DNA of 64,000 nucleotides from Candidatus Promineifilum breve (GTDB taxonomy: Bacteria > Chloroflexota > Anaerolineae > Promineifilales > Promineifilaceae): positions 620,001-684,000 of the forward strand of contig NZ_LN890656.1 in the NCBI RefSeq assembly GCF_900066015.1, read 5' to 3'. Both the position numbers and the translations under genes were made by a program. Under the pieces are notes generated by a model. The model was not told the origin of the DNA, ran no database searches, and saw only the letters and a program-made list of their open reading frames with translations. Positions 51,254-60,276 of this stretch are shown here, piece after piece; position 1 is the first letter of the stretch; every line of letters starts with the position of its first letter.

Positions 51254-52903
51254 CCGGAAGTGCCGCGCCCCGGTGAAGACGAGGGCCAGCCCCAGCCGGT
51301 CGGCGGCGGCGATCACTTCCTCGTCGCGCACCGAGCCGCCCGGCTCCACCACGGCCGTCACGCCCGCCTCGGCCGCCGCCTCCACCCCGTCGGCAAACGG
51401 GAAGAACGCATCCGAGGCCAGCGCCGCCCCGCGCGCCCGCTCCCCGGCCTTGGCCGCCGCCAGCCGCACCGCGTCGATACGGCTGGGCAGCCCGCCGCCG
51501 ATGCCCACCGTGGCCGTCGCCTGGGCCAGCACGATGGCGTTGGACTTGACGTGCTTCGCGGCGATCCAGGCCAGGCGTAGGGCGCTCTCTTCCTCGGCCG
51601 TCGGCGCGCGGCGGCTGACGACGCGCCAGCCGGCATCCGGCGGGTCGCCCGCGTCGCGCGTCTGGGCCAGCAGGCCGCCGCGAATGGCCCGCCATTCCAG
51701 GAGCGCGGGCGGGTCGCCAATGCTCTCGCCCAGGGCCAGCAGCCGGCAATTCTTCTTATGCGCCGCGAACCAATCCAGCGCTTCCGGCGCGAAGGCCGGG
51801 GCGACGATGGCCTCTACGAACAGATCGGCCAGCGCCGGCTCGGCCACGAAGGCCGCGTCCACCGGCCGGTTGACGGCGATGACCCCGCCGAAGGCCGACA
51901 CGGGATCGGACGCCAGCGCCGCCGGGAACGCCACCGCGGCCGTCGCGCCAATGGCCAGGCCGCAAGGCGACAGGTGCTTGACGATGACCACCGCCGGGCG
52001 CAGCAACGACTCGGCCGCCCGCCAGGCCGCGTCGAGGTCGAGCAGGTTGTTATAGGACAACTCCTTGCCCCGCAGCAGCCGCCCGCCCAGCGGCCCGGCC
52101 TCACTTTCGGCCGCGTAGAGCGCCGCCGCCTGGTGGGGGTTCTCGCCGTAGCGGAGCGCCTGAACCTTCTTCAGGCGTAGATCTATCTCTTCCGAAAATA
52201 CCTCTGTGTCGTCGCGGGTGGCGGGTGGCGAGTGGCGGGTGGCGGGTAGCGGGTCGCTCCCTTGCTCCCCTGCCCCCCTGCCCCCCTGCTCCCCCGCGCC
52301 CAAAGAACCCTCTCCTAACCTCTCCCGGGGGGAGAGGGACAAGAAATCCACAATCGCCCGATCGTAGGCCGCCGTCAGGGCAAACGCCTTCAGGGACATT
52401 GCGCGGCGGAGGGCCTCGGTTGTGCTGCCGCCGCGCAGAGCGGCCAGGGCGTCGGCGTAATCGGCCGGGTCGCACAGCACCAGCACGCGGCCGAAGTTCT
52501 TGGCCGCGGCCCGCAGCAGGGCTACGCCGCCGATGTCGATCTGCTCCACGGCCTCGTCGGCCGTCACGTCGGGCCGGGCCACGGTGGCGGCGAACGGGTA
52601 CAGATTGGCGACGACCAGATCGAACGGCGCGATGTGGTGGGCGGCCAGTTCGGCGGCATCGGCCGCCGAGTCGCGGGCCAGGATGCCACCGTGGATGGCC
52701 GGGTGTAGCGTCTTGACCCGGCCGCCCAGCATCTCCGGCGCGCCGGTCACCTCGGCCACGTCGCGGACGGCCAGCCCGGCGGTGCGCAGGGCCGCCGCCG
52801 TGCCCCCGCTGCCCACCAGCTCCCAGCCCAACGCGGCCAGCCCGCGGCCCAATGTGATCAATCCTGTCTTGTCGGATACGGAGAGAATGGCTCGTTGCGT
52901 CAT
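51248..52903 (-). CDS. purH: Bifunctional AICAR transformylase/IMP cyclohydrolase with repeat insert
   Basis: A 551-residue enzyme for the last two steps of purine synthesis. The N-terminal MGS-like cyclohydrolase domain (1-188) has KTLHPAIHGGILARD and NLYPFAATV. The C-terminal transformylase (232-551) has LRYGENPHQAA, SYNNLLDLDAAW, VKHLSPCG with the catalytic Lys-His, and SDPVSAFGG, ending GARHFRH. Between the domains about 43 residues (SLSPRERLGEG...HSPPATRDD) are encoded by repeat DNA, making the protein longer than usual. The start at 52903 is chosen over a longer frame because MTQRAILSVSDKTGL is the family start. Convergent with dnaA. Confidence 0.95.
   Translation of the reverse strand: MTQRAILSVSDKTGLITLGRGLAALGWELVGSGGTAAALRTAGLAVRDVAEVTGAPEMLGGRVKTLHPAIHGGILARDSAADAAELAAHHIAPFDLVVANLYPFAATVARPDVTADEAVEQIDIGGVALLRAAAKNFGRVLVLCDPADYADALAALRGGSTTEALRRAMSLKAFALTAAYDRAIVDFLSLSPRERLGEGSLGAGEQGGRGAGEQGSDPLPATRHSPPATRDDTEVFSEEIDLRLKKVQALRYGENPHQAAALYAAESEAGPLGGRLLRGKELSYNNLLDLDAAWRAAESLLRPAVVIVKHLSPCGLAIGATAAVAFPAALASDPVSAFGGVIAVNRPVDAAFVAEPALADLFVEAIVAPAFAPEALDWFAAHKKNCRLLALGESIGDPPALLEWRAIRGGLLAQTRDAGDPPDAGWRVVSRRAPTAEEESALRLAWIAAKHVKSNAIVLAQATATVGIGGGLPSRIDAVRLAAAKAGERARGAALASDAFFPFADGVEAAAEAGVTAVVEPGGSVRDEEVIAAADRLGLALVFTGARHFRH
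52211..52339. repeat. Spacer-type repeat inside purH
   Basis: The DNA holds GGGTGGC-type 7-bp units (52215-52253), then CTCCCCTGCCCCCCTG-type units, and a CCTCTCCCGGGGGGAGAGG hairpin (52319-52337). It is read in frame without a stop and lies exactly at the domain boundary of the enzyme. Confidence 0.88.
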
Positions 52904-52936
52904 GGGGTGAAGTGTATCATGGCTGATGAAGCGGGC

Positions 52937-53037
52937 GGAATAGAACGCGGATGACACGGATCAACGCGGATTTTCGCCGATCAGATAGTTTCTGATCCGC
53001 GAAAATCCGTGCCAATCCGTGTCATCCGCGTTCCATC
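52937..53037. repeat. CGGAT hairpin between divergent genes
   Basis: Left arm AGAACGCGGATGACACGGAT and further units, right arm GATCCGCGAAAATCCGTG-type units closing in ATCCGCGTTCC, loop near 52985. It lies between purH and the divergent 53094 gene, so it cannot be a terminator for either. Confidence 0.93.
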
Positions 53038-53093
53038 TCTTCTCATCTTTAACACTAGCCCAAAGCACCCACATCGTCTATGATTGTCCCCGA

Positions 53094-54836
53094 ATGAATG
53101 CGGGAACAGAGTACCGTCGCGCCCTGGTTTCCAACCAATTCCACCGCGCGCGCCGTCGCGCGGCGCTGGAAGCGCTTCTGGCGCGTGTTTCCGGTCGTCC
53201 GGCCGATCTGTTGTCGTTCGCTGAGGTCATCGACAAACTGGGCGTCAGCGGCCAATCGAGCCTCGGCGTCCAGCAGATCCCCATCGACGCCATCATCGGC
53301 AGCGTCGGCCGCTATCAGGACTTCTCGCGCACCTTCCTGCCCCGGCTGGAAAACGACGAAGACCGCTGGGTACGCGTCGGCGCGGCGGCCGAAAGCATCG
53401 CCCAACTGCCGCCCATCGAGGTCTACAAGGTCGGCGACTCTTACTTCGTCCTCGACGGCAACCACCGCGTCAGCATCGCCCGCCAGCAAAAATTGCGCTT
53501 CCTCGATGCCGCCGTCGTCGAAGTGCGCACCCGCGCCCCCCTGCCGCCCGGGGCCAACCCCGAAAGCCTGATCATCGCCGCCGAGCATGCCGCCTTCCTG
53601 GCCCACACCCGCCTCGATCACACCCGGCCCGCCGCCGATCTACAGGTCAGCGTGGCCGGCCAATATCGCCATCTGGAAAGCCACATCGAGGCCTACCGCT
53701 TCGTGCTGGAGAGCGGCGAGGCGCGCGACATACCGCTCGACGAGGCCGCCGGCCGCTGGTACGACGACCTCTATCTGCCGCTGGTGCAGGCCATCCGCGA
53801 GCAGGGCATCCTGCGCTACTTCCCCGGCCGCAGCGAGACCGACTTCTTCATCTGGCTGGCCCGCCACCGCGCCGAGCTACAGAACGAGCTGGGCACGACC
53901 ATCCCGCCCGCCGTGGCCGTCTCGCGGCTGGCCGAGCGGGTGCGCGAGACGGCCGAGGTTCCCCCGCCCCTGGCAACCCGCCTGCGCCGCCTCACCCGTC
54001 TGACCGCCCCGGAGAACGCCGGCCGCCTGCCCGCCCGCACCTGGGCCCAGGAGCGCACCCTCGACCGCTATTCCGACCATCTCTTCAGCAACATGCTCTT
54101 CCCCGTGCGCATCGACGAGGCCGGCGGCCGATATGCCCCACCAGCCGAAAGCGTGGCCCGCCTGCTGGCCCTGAGCCGCGCCGAGGGGGCCACGCTCTGC
54201 CTGCTGTGCCTGCTCGATCACCCGCCCACGCCGGGCGAGAGCGCGGCCATCGACGCCCTGCGCCAGACCATCGCCGGCCGGCCCGCGCCCTGCGAACTGC
54301 TCATCCGGATTGGCGACCCGGATCATTGGACCAAAGAGGTCGGCCTGTTGCACGATCTGATCGTCGTGGATACGGCTATGGCCGGCGATGCGTTGCCGGT
54401 CATCCTGCGCGGTCTGGCCCGGCCGCTGCTGGTGCTGGGCGACGCCCCGGTCGAATTGCCCCGGCGGGCGCTGCTGGTGCATGACACACGCCGCCCATTG
54501 GACGAAGCCATCTTCATCGCCGCCTATCTGGCCGAGCGCTGGGGCGTGGCCCTGACCGTGTTGCCCCTGAGCAACGGCCGCAACACCCACGAGATCGCCG
54601 CCCACATCAGCGACTATCTGGCCCTGCACGAAGTCGCCGCCGCGTTCCTCGACCCCATCCGGCCCGACGCGCGCGCCGTCGACCGCATCATCGCCACGGG
54701 TCTGGGCGGCGGGTATGATTTGTTGATTATGACCGGCCCCGCGCGCGGTCAGAGAACGAACTACAACCAACAATTGACGGCTATGAATGGGGCCATCCTG
54801 CAACGCTGGCCCCATGCCGCACTCATCGCCACCTGA
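53094..54836 (+). CDS. ParB-fold and universal-stress-protein fusion
   Basis: A 580-residue cytoplasmic protein. The N-terminal third holds a ParB/sulfiredoxin-like nuclease-fold segment: IPIDAIIGSVGRYQDF and FVLDGNHRVSIARQQ (near residue 120), the latter matching the ParB-type GxxRxxA box. A middle helical region follows. The C-terminal 200 residues look like a universal stress protein domain (LIVVDTAMAGDALPVILRG, RRALLVHDTRRPLDEAIF, YDLLIMTGPARGQR). No helix-turn-helix of ParB is evident, so chromosome partition is unlikely. The start at 53094 is preceded by a TATGAT box nine bases away and lacks a ribosome site. Function unknown. Confidence 0.82.
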   Translation: MNAGTEYRRALVSNQFHRARRRAALEALLARVSGRPADLLSFAEVIDKLGVSGQSSLGVQQIPIDAIIGSVGRYQDFSRTFLPRLENDEDRWVRVGAAAESIAQLPPIEVYKVGDSYFVLDGNHRVSIARQQKLRFLDAAVVEVRTRAPLPPGANPESLIIAAEHAAFLAHTRLDHTRPAADLQVSVAGQYRHLESHIEAYRFVLESGEARDIPLDEAAGRWYDDLYLPLVQAIREQGILRYFPGRSETDFFIWLARHRAELQNELGTTIPPAVAVSRLAERVRETAEVPPPLATRLRRLTRLTAPENAGRLPARTWAQERTLDRYSDHLFSNMLFPVRIDEAGGRYAPPAESVARLLALSRAEGATLCLLCLLDHPPTPGESAAIDALRQTIAGRPAPCELLIRIGDPDHWTKEVGLLHDLIVVDTAMAGDALPVILRGLARPLLVLGDAPVELPRRALLVHDTRRPLDEAIFIAAYLAERWGVALTVLPLSNGRNTHEIAAHISDYLALHEVAAAFLDPIRPDARAVDRIIATGLGGGYDLLIMTGPARGQRTNYNQQLTAMNGAILQRWPHAALIAT

Positions 54837-54869
54837 TAGCCCGTCCCACACTATTTTTAGGAAGGATTC

Positions 54870-57629
54870 ATGGCAACTGAATGGTATAAACTTTCGATTG
54901 ACCAGACGCTCAAAGAAGTCGGCAGCGCCCTTGACCGGGGACTGGCCGCCGACGAAGCGGCGCGCCGGCTGACCGAGCGCGGGCCGAACGAACTCCAGGA
55001 AAAGGCCGGCCGCTCCAAGCTGGAAATCATCTGGGAGCAATTCGCCAACATCCTGACCGTGCTGCTCATCCTGGCCGCCGGCGTCTCGGCCTTCCTGGGC
55101 GACTGGATCGAGGCTGTCGCCATCCTCATCATCGTCGTGCTCAACGGCATCCTGGGCTACAGCCAGGAGTATCGCGCCGAGCAGTCGATGGCCGCCCTGA
55201 AGCGCATGTCGGTGCCCATCGTCCGCGTGCGGCGCGACGGCCGCCTGCAAGAGGTGTCGGCCCGCGACCTCGTGCCCGGCGACGTGGTCGTCCTGGAGAC
55301 GGGCAACATCGTCCCCGCCGACGGCCGCGTTACGACCAGCGTCAACATGCGCATCGAGGAGGCCGCCCTCACCGGCGAATCGGAGCCGGTGGAGAAGGAT
55401 CAGTCGCTGGTCTTCAACGATGACCACGCCCTGGGCGACCGGCGCAATATGGTCTATAGCGGCACGCTGGTCAACTACGGCCGCGGCGAGTTCGTCGTCA
55501 CCTCCACCGGCATGGAGACCGAACTGGGCCACATCGCCAACCTGATTCAGGGCGTCGAGGAGGATGACACCCCCTTGCAGGCCCGTCTCGACCGCCTCGG
55601 CCGCGCCCTGGCCTACGCCGCCCTGGCCCTGATCACCGTGATGATCGTCCTGGGCTTGCTGCGCGGCGAGACCGATTACGGCGAATTGCTGCTGACGGCC
55701 GTCAGTCTGGCCGTGGCCGCCATCCCCGAGGCGCTGACGGCCGTGGTCACCATCGCCCTGTCGCTGGGGGCGCAACGGATGCTCAAGCGGCAGGCGCTCA
55801 TCCGCCGCCTGCCGGCCGTGGAAACGCTCGGCTCGGTCACCATCATCTGCTCCGACAAGACCGGCACGCTGACCCTCAACCGCATGACCGTGCAGGCCGT
55901 CGATATGGCGAACCACACCTATAGCTTCCAGCACAACGAGGCCACCCGCCGGCTGGAAATTATGAAGGTTGGCGGCGAGACCCCCCACCTGGGCACGAAT
56001 CCGACGCTGGATCTGTTGCTCGTCAGTGGCGCGCTCAACAGCGACGCCATCCTGGCCCACGAGACCGAGGCCCAGGCCATCGGCGACCCGACCGAGGCCG
56101 CGCTGGTCAACGCCGCCGCCCTGGTGGAGATGCGCAAGCCCGACCTGGAACATGCCTTCCCGCGCATCGCCGAAGTACCGTTCGACTCCACCCGCAAGCG
56201 CATGACCACCGTCCACCGCGTGCCCAGCAACGATGACGAGGTGCCCGATAGTCTGGCCGCCGTCTGGCAGCGGCGCGACCTGGCCCAGGTGACCGAGCCG
56301 CCCTTCGTGGCCTTCACCAAGGGCAGCGTCGATGGCCTGCTGCAAATCTCGGCCTCCGTCTGGGACGAGGGGCAGGTGAAGCCAATCGATGACGGCTGGC
56401 GGCAGCGCATTATGACCGCCCACGACGAGATGGCCGCCAAGGGCATGCGCGTCCTGGGCATGGCCCTGCGCGGCTGGAGCAGCCAGCCCGACAAGAACGA
56501 CGAAGAGACATTGGAGCGCGACCTCATCTTCGTCGGCATGTTCGGCCTCATCGACCCGCCGCGGCCGGAAGTGCGCGATTCGGTCGCCAAGTGCAAGGCC
56601 GCCGGCATTCGCCCGGTGATGATCACCGGCGACCACCCGCTGACCGCCCGCCACATCGCCCAACAGATCGGCATCGCCGACAACGACAAGTTCATCACCG
56701 GCCAGGAGCTGGATCGCCTCTCGCCCAGCGAACTGGAGCAGGAAGCGCGCGACGTGTCGGTCTTCGCCCGCGTGTCGCCGGAGCACAAGCTGCGGCTCAT
56801 TGACGTCTACCAGAATCAGGGCAACATCGTCTCCATGACCGGTGACGGCGTGAACGACGCCCCGGCGCTGAAGAAGGCCGACATCGGCGTAGCGATGGGC
56901 ATCACCGGCACCGACGTGGCCAAGGGCGCGGCCGAGATGGTGCTGCTCGACGACAACTTCGCCACTATCGTCGCCGCCGTCGAAGAGGGGCGGATCATCT
57001 ACGACAACATCCGCCGCTTCATCAAGTATCTGCTGACCTGCAACGCCAGCGAGATCGCCGTGATGATCATCGGCCCGTTCCTGGGCATGCCCCTGCCCCT
57101 GCTGCCGCTGCAAATCCTGTGGATGAATCTGGTGACCGATGGCCTGCCGGCGCTGGCCCTGGGCATCGAACCGCCGGAGCGGGACGTGATGAACCGGCCG
57201 CCCTACTCGGCCACGGAGAGCGTCTTCGGCCGCGGCATGGTGACGTTCATCATGGTCTTCGGCGTCGTGCTGAGCATCGCCGCGCTGGGCGGCGGCTACT
57301 GGCTGTGGCGCGACGGCGACCCGGCCTGGCGCACGGCGCTCTTCACGACGCTGGTCTTCTGCCAATTGGCGATGGCCCTGTCGGTGCGCTCGGAGAAGGA
57401 GTCGCTGCTGCGCACCGGCCTGCTGACCAACAAGCCCATGGTCGGCGCGCTGATCATCACGGTGGTCTTGCAATTGGTGCTCATCTATTGGGGGCCGGCG
57501 CAACGCATCTTCCGAACCACCGCCCTGCCGCCGCGCGATTTGGCTCTGGCGTTTGGGTTGTCGCTGGTTGTCCTGCTGCTGGTGGAAATCTGGAAATACT
57601 TCGTCCGGGCGCGGGAAAGAAATAATTAG
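54870..57629 (+). CDS. P2A-type Ca2+-transporting ATPase
   Basis: A 919-residue membrane pump. The family motifs are complete: [11 protein letters not shown] (TGES), CSDKTGTLT (phosphorylated Asp, near residue 328), KGSVDGLL in the nucleotide domain, and [21 protein letters not shown] in the P domain. The calcium-site residues of the SERCA group are present: Glu in [12 protein letters not shown] (helix 4), Asn and Glu in [10 protein letters not shown] (helix 5), and Asn, Thr and Asp in [14 protein letters not shown] (helix 6). Calcium, possibly with manganese, is the expected substrate. GGAAGG precedes the ATG. It lies 33 bp after the ParB/USP gene, perhaps in one transcript. Its stop TAG is part of the repeat that follows. 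Confidence 0.94.
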   Translation: MATEWYKLSIDQTLKEVGSALDRGLAADEAARRLTERGPNELQEKAGRSKLEIIWEQFANILTVLLILAAGVSAFLGDWIEAVAILIIVVLNGILGYSQEYRAEQSMAALKRMSVPIVRVRRDGRLQEVSARDLVPGDVVVLETGNIVPADGRVTTSVNMRIEEAALTGESEPVEKDQSLVFNDDHALGDRRNMVYSGTLVNYGRGEFVVTSTGMETELGHIANLIQGVEEDDTPLQARLDRLGRALAYAALALITVMIVLGLLRGETDYGELLLTAVSLAVAAIPEALTAVVTIALSLGAQRMLKRQALIRRLPAVETLGSVTIICSDKTGTLTLNRMTVQAVDMANHTYSFQHNEATRRLEIMKVGGETPHLGTNPTLDLLLVSGALNSDAILAHETEAQAIGDPTEAALVNAAALVEMRKPDLEHAFPRIAEVPFDSTRKRMTTVHRVPSNDDEVPDSLAAVWQRRDLAQVTEPPFVAFTKGSVDGLLQISASVWDEGQVKPIDDGWRQRIMTAHDEMAAKGMRVLGMALRGWSSQPDKNDEETLERDLIFVGMFGLIDPPRPEVRDSVAKCKAAGIRPVMITGDHPLTARHIAQQIGIADNDKFITGQELDRLSPSELEQEARDVSVFARVSPEHKLRLIDVYQNQGNIVSMTGDGVNDAPALKKADIGVAMGITGTDVAKGAAEMVLLDDNFATIVAAVEEGRIIYDNIRRFIKYLLTCNASEIAVMIIGPFLGMPLPLLPLQILWMNLVTDGLPALALGIEPPERDVMNRPPYSATESVFGRGMVTFIMVFGVVLSIAALGGGYWLWRDGDPAWRTALFTTLVFCQLAMALSVRSEKESLLRTGLLTNKPMVGALIITVVLQLVLIYWGPAQRIFRTTALPPRDLALAFGLSLVVLLLVEIWKYFVRARERNN

Positions 57630-57770
57630 CCACGGATTGACACGGATTTAACGGATAGAAGAGGGAGAAACCACAGATTACACAGATTTCACAGATTATT
57701 AAGAGCGTTCTTAAATCTGTGTAATCTGTGTAATCTGTGGTTTTCTTCTCTTCAATCCGTGGTTAAATCA
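57626..57770. repeat. Nested hairpin spanning two convergent stop codons
   Basis: The outer arms are TTAGCCACGGATTGACACGG and further units (57627-57655), and TCAATCCGTGGTTAAATCA (57752-57770). The inner hairpin has CACAGATTACACAGATTT units (57671-57697) and its complement (57713-57740). The TAG stop of the ATPase and the stop of the convergent thioesterase (57768-57770) are the outermost bases of the structure. Confidence 0.94.
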
Positions 57771-58673
57771 TTCCGCCACGTTCGGCCGGAAGCTCTCGAT
57801 GAACTCTCCCGGCACGCGCACGGGCCGGCCGGTCGCCAGATCGACGAAGACCCACAGCGCATGGGCGCGGGCCAGCAGCGCCCCATCGCCCACGCGGCGA
57901 ATCTCGTTGTGGCGGATGGCCGTGGCCCGCCGCAAGTCCGACAGGTAGGACGTGATCTCCAGTTCGTCGTTCAGCAGCGCCGGCGCGCGGTATTCGATGC
58001 GATAGCGCCGGGCCACAATCGCCACCCCCCGCGCCATGATGTGGGCCATTGACCCGCCAAACGCCTCGGCCGCGCTCACGTTGCACTCCTCGATGTAGGC
58101 CAGATAGTTGGCGTTGTTCACGTGGCCGGCCGGGTCCACGTCGCGCCACTCCACCCGGCGGCGCGCCCGATAGACGCCCGGCGGCGGCGGCGGGGCCGTG
58201 GGGAATGGCTCGCGCCGTTGGCCGGGAATCGTCGCCGGGTGATAGAAAGCGGCCACCATCGCCGGCGGCGGCGTGGCCGGGCGCAGCGTGGCCGTGTCCA
58301 GAAAGACCCACTCCGTCGTCCCCGTCGCCACCGGCTCGTCGCTGCCGGCCAGCCGTAGCTCATACATCCGCCGCGAGCGCACCCGCCGGAAGTCGCCCAC
58401 CCACGTCCGCACGATGACCGTATCGCCATAGACCAGCGGGCGCAAATAGGTGATGTCGGTCTCGCGGATGAGCCACAGCCGGCCCATCTGGTTATACCGC
58501 GCCACGTCGTAGCCCACGGCGGCCGAGGCGTCGAGGGCCGCCTCCTGCATGTAGCGCAAATAGTTGGCGTGGTTGACGTGGCCGTAGGCATCGCACTCGT
58601 AGAGGCGCATGCGGAAGGCGCGCTCCAGCACGGCCGGCGACCCGGGCGCATCGATCTGGTTGTTGTCGGGCAT
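57768..58673 (-). CDS. Tandem hotdog acyl-CoA thioesterase
   Basis: A 301-residue cytoplasmic protein with two 4HBT hotdog domains. The first has RLYECDAYGHVNHANYLRYMQEAA (near residue 22) and the second VEWRDVDPAGHVNNANYLAYIEE (near residue 168). Both keep the D-x-x-G-H-V-N-(H/N)-A-N-Y pattern with the active-site Asp. Double-hotdog proteins of this kind hydrolyse acyl-CoA or acyl-ACP thioesters; the chain length is unknown. It heads a run of minus-strand genes after the 58679 gene with five bases between, so it is likely co-transcribed. Confidence 0.92.
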   Translation of the reverse strand: MPDNNQIDAPGSPAVLERAFRMRLYECDAYGHVNHANYLRYMQEAALDASAAVGYDVARYNQMGRLWLIRETDITYLRPLVYGDTVIVRTWVGDFRRVRSRRMYELRLAGSDEPVATGTTEWVFLDTATLRPATPPPAMVAAFYHPATIPGQRREPFPTAPPPPPGVYRARRRVEWRDVDPAGHVNNANYLAYIEECNVSAAEAFGGSMAHIMARGVAIVARRYRIEYRAPALLNDELEITSYLSDLRRATAIRHNEIRRVGDGALLARAHALWVFVDLATGRPVRVPGEFIESFRPNVAE

Positions 58674-58678
58674 GGCGT

Positions 58679-59431
58679 TCAGGGAGTGGTGGCTCCGGCG
58701 GCGGCGGCAGCGGCGGCGGCCTCGCGCTCGCGGGCAACCTGGGCATAGGTCGCCTCGTAGCGCCCGGCCAGTTCGATGAGGTAATCGCGGAACTCGGCCC
58801 AGCGCTCGGCCACCGTCGTGCGCGTTTGTTTCATGGCCGCCGTCTCTTCGCGGCGGCGCACAAAGCGATAGATGGCCCGCAGCAGCCCGCGCACCTGATG
58901 GCGGGCGGTCTCGATGACCTCGCCGGCCAGATTGAGCACCGGGCTGGTCTGCGTGGTCGCCAGGGTGCGCTCCAGCGCCGCCGCGGCCAACGACGCCCGC
59001 GCCGTGTCGTCCAGATGGCCGCGGCCGACCATGTAGTTGAGCAAGAAGGCGCGATGCCAGTAATGGCTGAGCTTCTCGCTGGCATCGTAGACGCTGAGCA
59101 CGTAGACCACCGTGCGATAGAGGTTGCGCAACACGTAGACAATGAGTTGCAGCGGCAGCATGGCGCAGCCCGCCAGGCAGCCCTCGCCCCGGCGGCGGTT
59201 GATCGCGCGCTGCACGGCCGGGCTGAGCGTCCGGCCGCGCCGCCGGGCGATGTCGCGGGCCATGCGCCGCCGGAAGTACTCTTCCAGCAGCGAATCGACA
59301 AACGGGAAGGGGATCAGGATGGCCAGCCCGGCAAAGGTGGCGTCGGCATAGACCAGCCAGTCGAAATCGGTGGCAATGCTCTGGGGATCGACCGGCTGGG
59401 CGGGCGGCCCGGCTAGTGGTGGATCAATCAT
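58679..59431 (-). CDS. Hypothetical membrane-associated protein
   Basis: A 250-residue protein that I cannot assign. It has a possible membrane segment near the N-terminus (TFAGLAILIPFPFVDSLLEE), a Cys-containing amphipathic region (GEGCLAGCAMLPLQLIVYVL) and a helical, charged rest with coiled-coil potential ending in a run of alanines. The VDSLLEEYFRRRMARDIARR segment resembles proteins in Chloroflexota that have no assigned role. It overlaps the end of the Nudix gene by eight bases and precedes the thioesterase by five, so it belongs to that operon. Confidence 0.75.
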   Translation of the reverse strand: MIDPPLAGPPAQPVDPQSIATDFDWLVYADATFAGLAILIPFPFVDSLLEEYFRRRMARDIARRRGRTLSPAVQRAINRRRGEGCLAGCAMLPLQLIVYVLRNLYRTVVYVLSVYDASEKLSHYWHRAFLLNYMVGRGHLDDTARASLAAAALERTLATTQTSPVLNLAGEVIETARHQVRGLLRAIYRFVRRREETAAMKQTRTTVAERWAEFRDYLIELAGRYEATYAQVAREREAAAAAAAAGATTP

Positions 59432-59960
59432 GGCCCCGCTCCAGATAGGCCAGCAACTCGCGCAGGCCGATGATCGTCTTGCTGTCGCGGAAGCGGCGCT
59501 CGTCGAGCATCCGCCGCGCCTCGTCGAGCGTCACCTCGACCCGTTCGATCTCCTCGGTTTCCTCCGGCGCGGCCACCACCGGCGTAAGATCAAGCCCCAG
59601 AAAGACGTGGATGCGCTCGGAGCAGTAGCCGGGCGAGACGTAGAACTCGGCCGCCGGGATGAGCCGCCCGGCGCGATAGCCGACTTCCTCGCCCAGTTCG
59701 GCCTGAGCGCGGGCCATCACGTCATCGTCCGGCCCCTCCAGCTTGCCCGCCGGAATCTCCAGCAGCGACTCGCCGGCCACCGGCCGCGGCTGACGCACCA
59801 GCAGCACCCGGTCGCCCAGCAAAGGCACGACGGCCACGCCGCCGTGGTGCTCCACGATGTCGAACGGCTGCGCGCCGCCGCCGGCACTCTGGCGCGTGGC
59901 GGTGCTCACGCGGATGATCGCGCCTTCATAGACGAGGCGTTTGCTAATCCAATAACCCAT
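59424..59960 (-). CDS. Nudix hydrolase, ADP-ribose pyrophosphatase type
   Basis: A 178-residue cytoplasmic hydrolase that splits nucleoside diphosphate linkages. The Nudix box is visible as GKLEGPDDDVMARAQAELGE followed by EVGY, with one extra residue compared with the consensus; the essential AELGEE glutamates are intact. The preceding LVRQPRPVAGESLLEIPAGK and the later SPGYCSERIHVFLGLDL fit the ADP-ribose pyrophosphatase subgroup. It is the first gene of a run of three (Nudix, 58679 and thioesterase). The start at 59960 is the first ATG. Confidence 0.92.
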   Translation of the reverse strand: MGYWISKRLVYEGAIIRVSTATRQSAGGGAQPFDIVEHHGGVAVVPLLGDRVLLVRQPRPVAGESLLEIPAGKLEGPDDDVMARAQAELGEEVGYRAGRLIPAAEFYVSPGYCSERIHVFLGLDLTPVVAAPEETEEIERVEVTLDEARRMLDERRFRDSKTIIGLRELLAYLERGHD

Positions 59961-59982
59961 GCGGCGTTCCTGGTTTAGATGA

Positions 59983-60261
59983 TTACGCGGCCCAGGTGGG
60001 CGTCAGATCGGGCAGCGGTTCGCCGGTGACCTGGGCATAGAGGACGTCGGGATCCAGATCGCCGCCCCCCGGCCAGACAATCGTGCCGAGATCGACATCG
60101 ACCCTTACCTGATCGAATACCGGCTTCTCGCGCAAGGAGGCAAAGACGCCGCGAAATTCGATGAGCTGGGCAATATCAACTTCCCCCTCGCGGCCGTCTT
60201 CAAAACGTAGAAACAATCGATAGCCACCTAGAGGCTTGACTTGTACAACGTCCTTCAACAT
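59983..60261 (-). CDS. DUF2442 protein
   Basis: A 92-residue protein of the DUF2442 family: VVQVKPLGGYRLFLRFEDGREGEVD, LREKPVFDQVRVDVDLGTIVWPGGGDLDPDVLY. The family occurs next to DUF4160 partners in many bacteria as possible toxin-antitoxin-like pairs. No DUF4160 gene is adjacent here. TATAAT lies seven bases before the ATG and overlaps the end of the previous gene's spacer, so the mRNA is probably leaderless. Confidence 0.9.
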   Translation of the reverse strand: MLKDVVQVKPLGGYRLFLRFEDGREGEVDIAQLIEFRGVFASLREKPVFDQVRVDVDLGTIVWPGGGDLDPDVLYAQVTGEPLPDLTPTWAA

Positions 60262-60268
60262 ACGAGTA

Positions 60269-60274
60269 ATTATA
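60269..60274 (-). promoter_or_regulatory. TATAAT box 7 nt before the DUF2442 ATG (leaderless)
   Basis: On the minus strand TATAAT ends seven bases before the ATG at 60261. No ribosome site fits between. It is the fourth case of this pattern in the window. Confidence 0.55.
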
Positions 60275-60276
60275 AC

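Noticed and set aside
53079-53084. TATGAT box before 53094 as a further leaderless promoter
   Set aside because: It is nine bases from the ATG, two to three more than the other four cases, and has no supporting -35 box.
53877-57503. Very long reading frame (1208 codons) on the minus strand
   Set aside because: It lies opposite the ATPase and ParB/USP genes, has no family motif, and its composition is that of an antisense shadow of GC-rich coding DNA.
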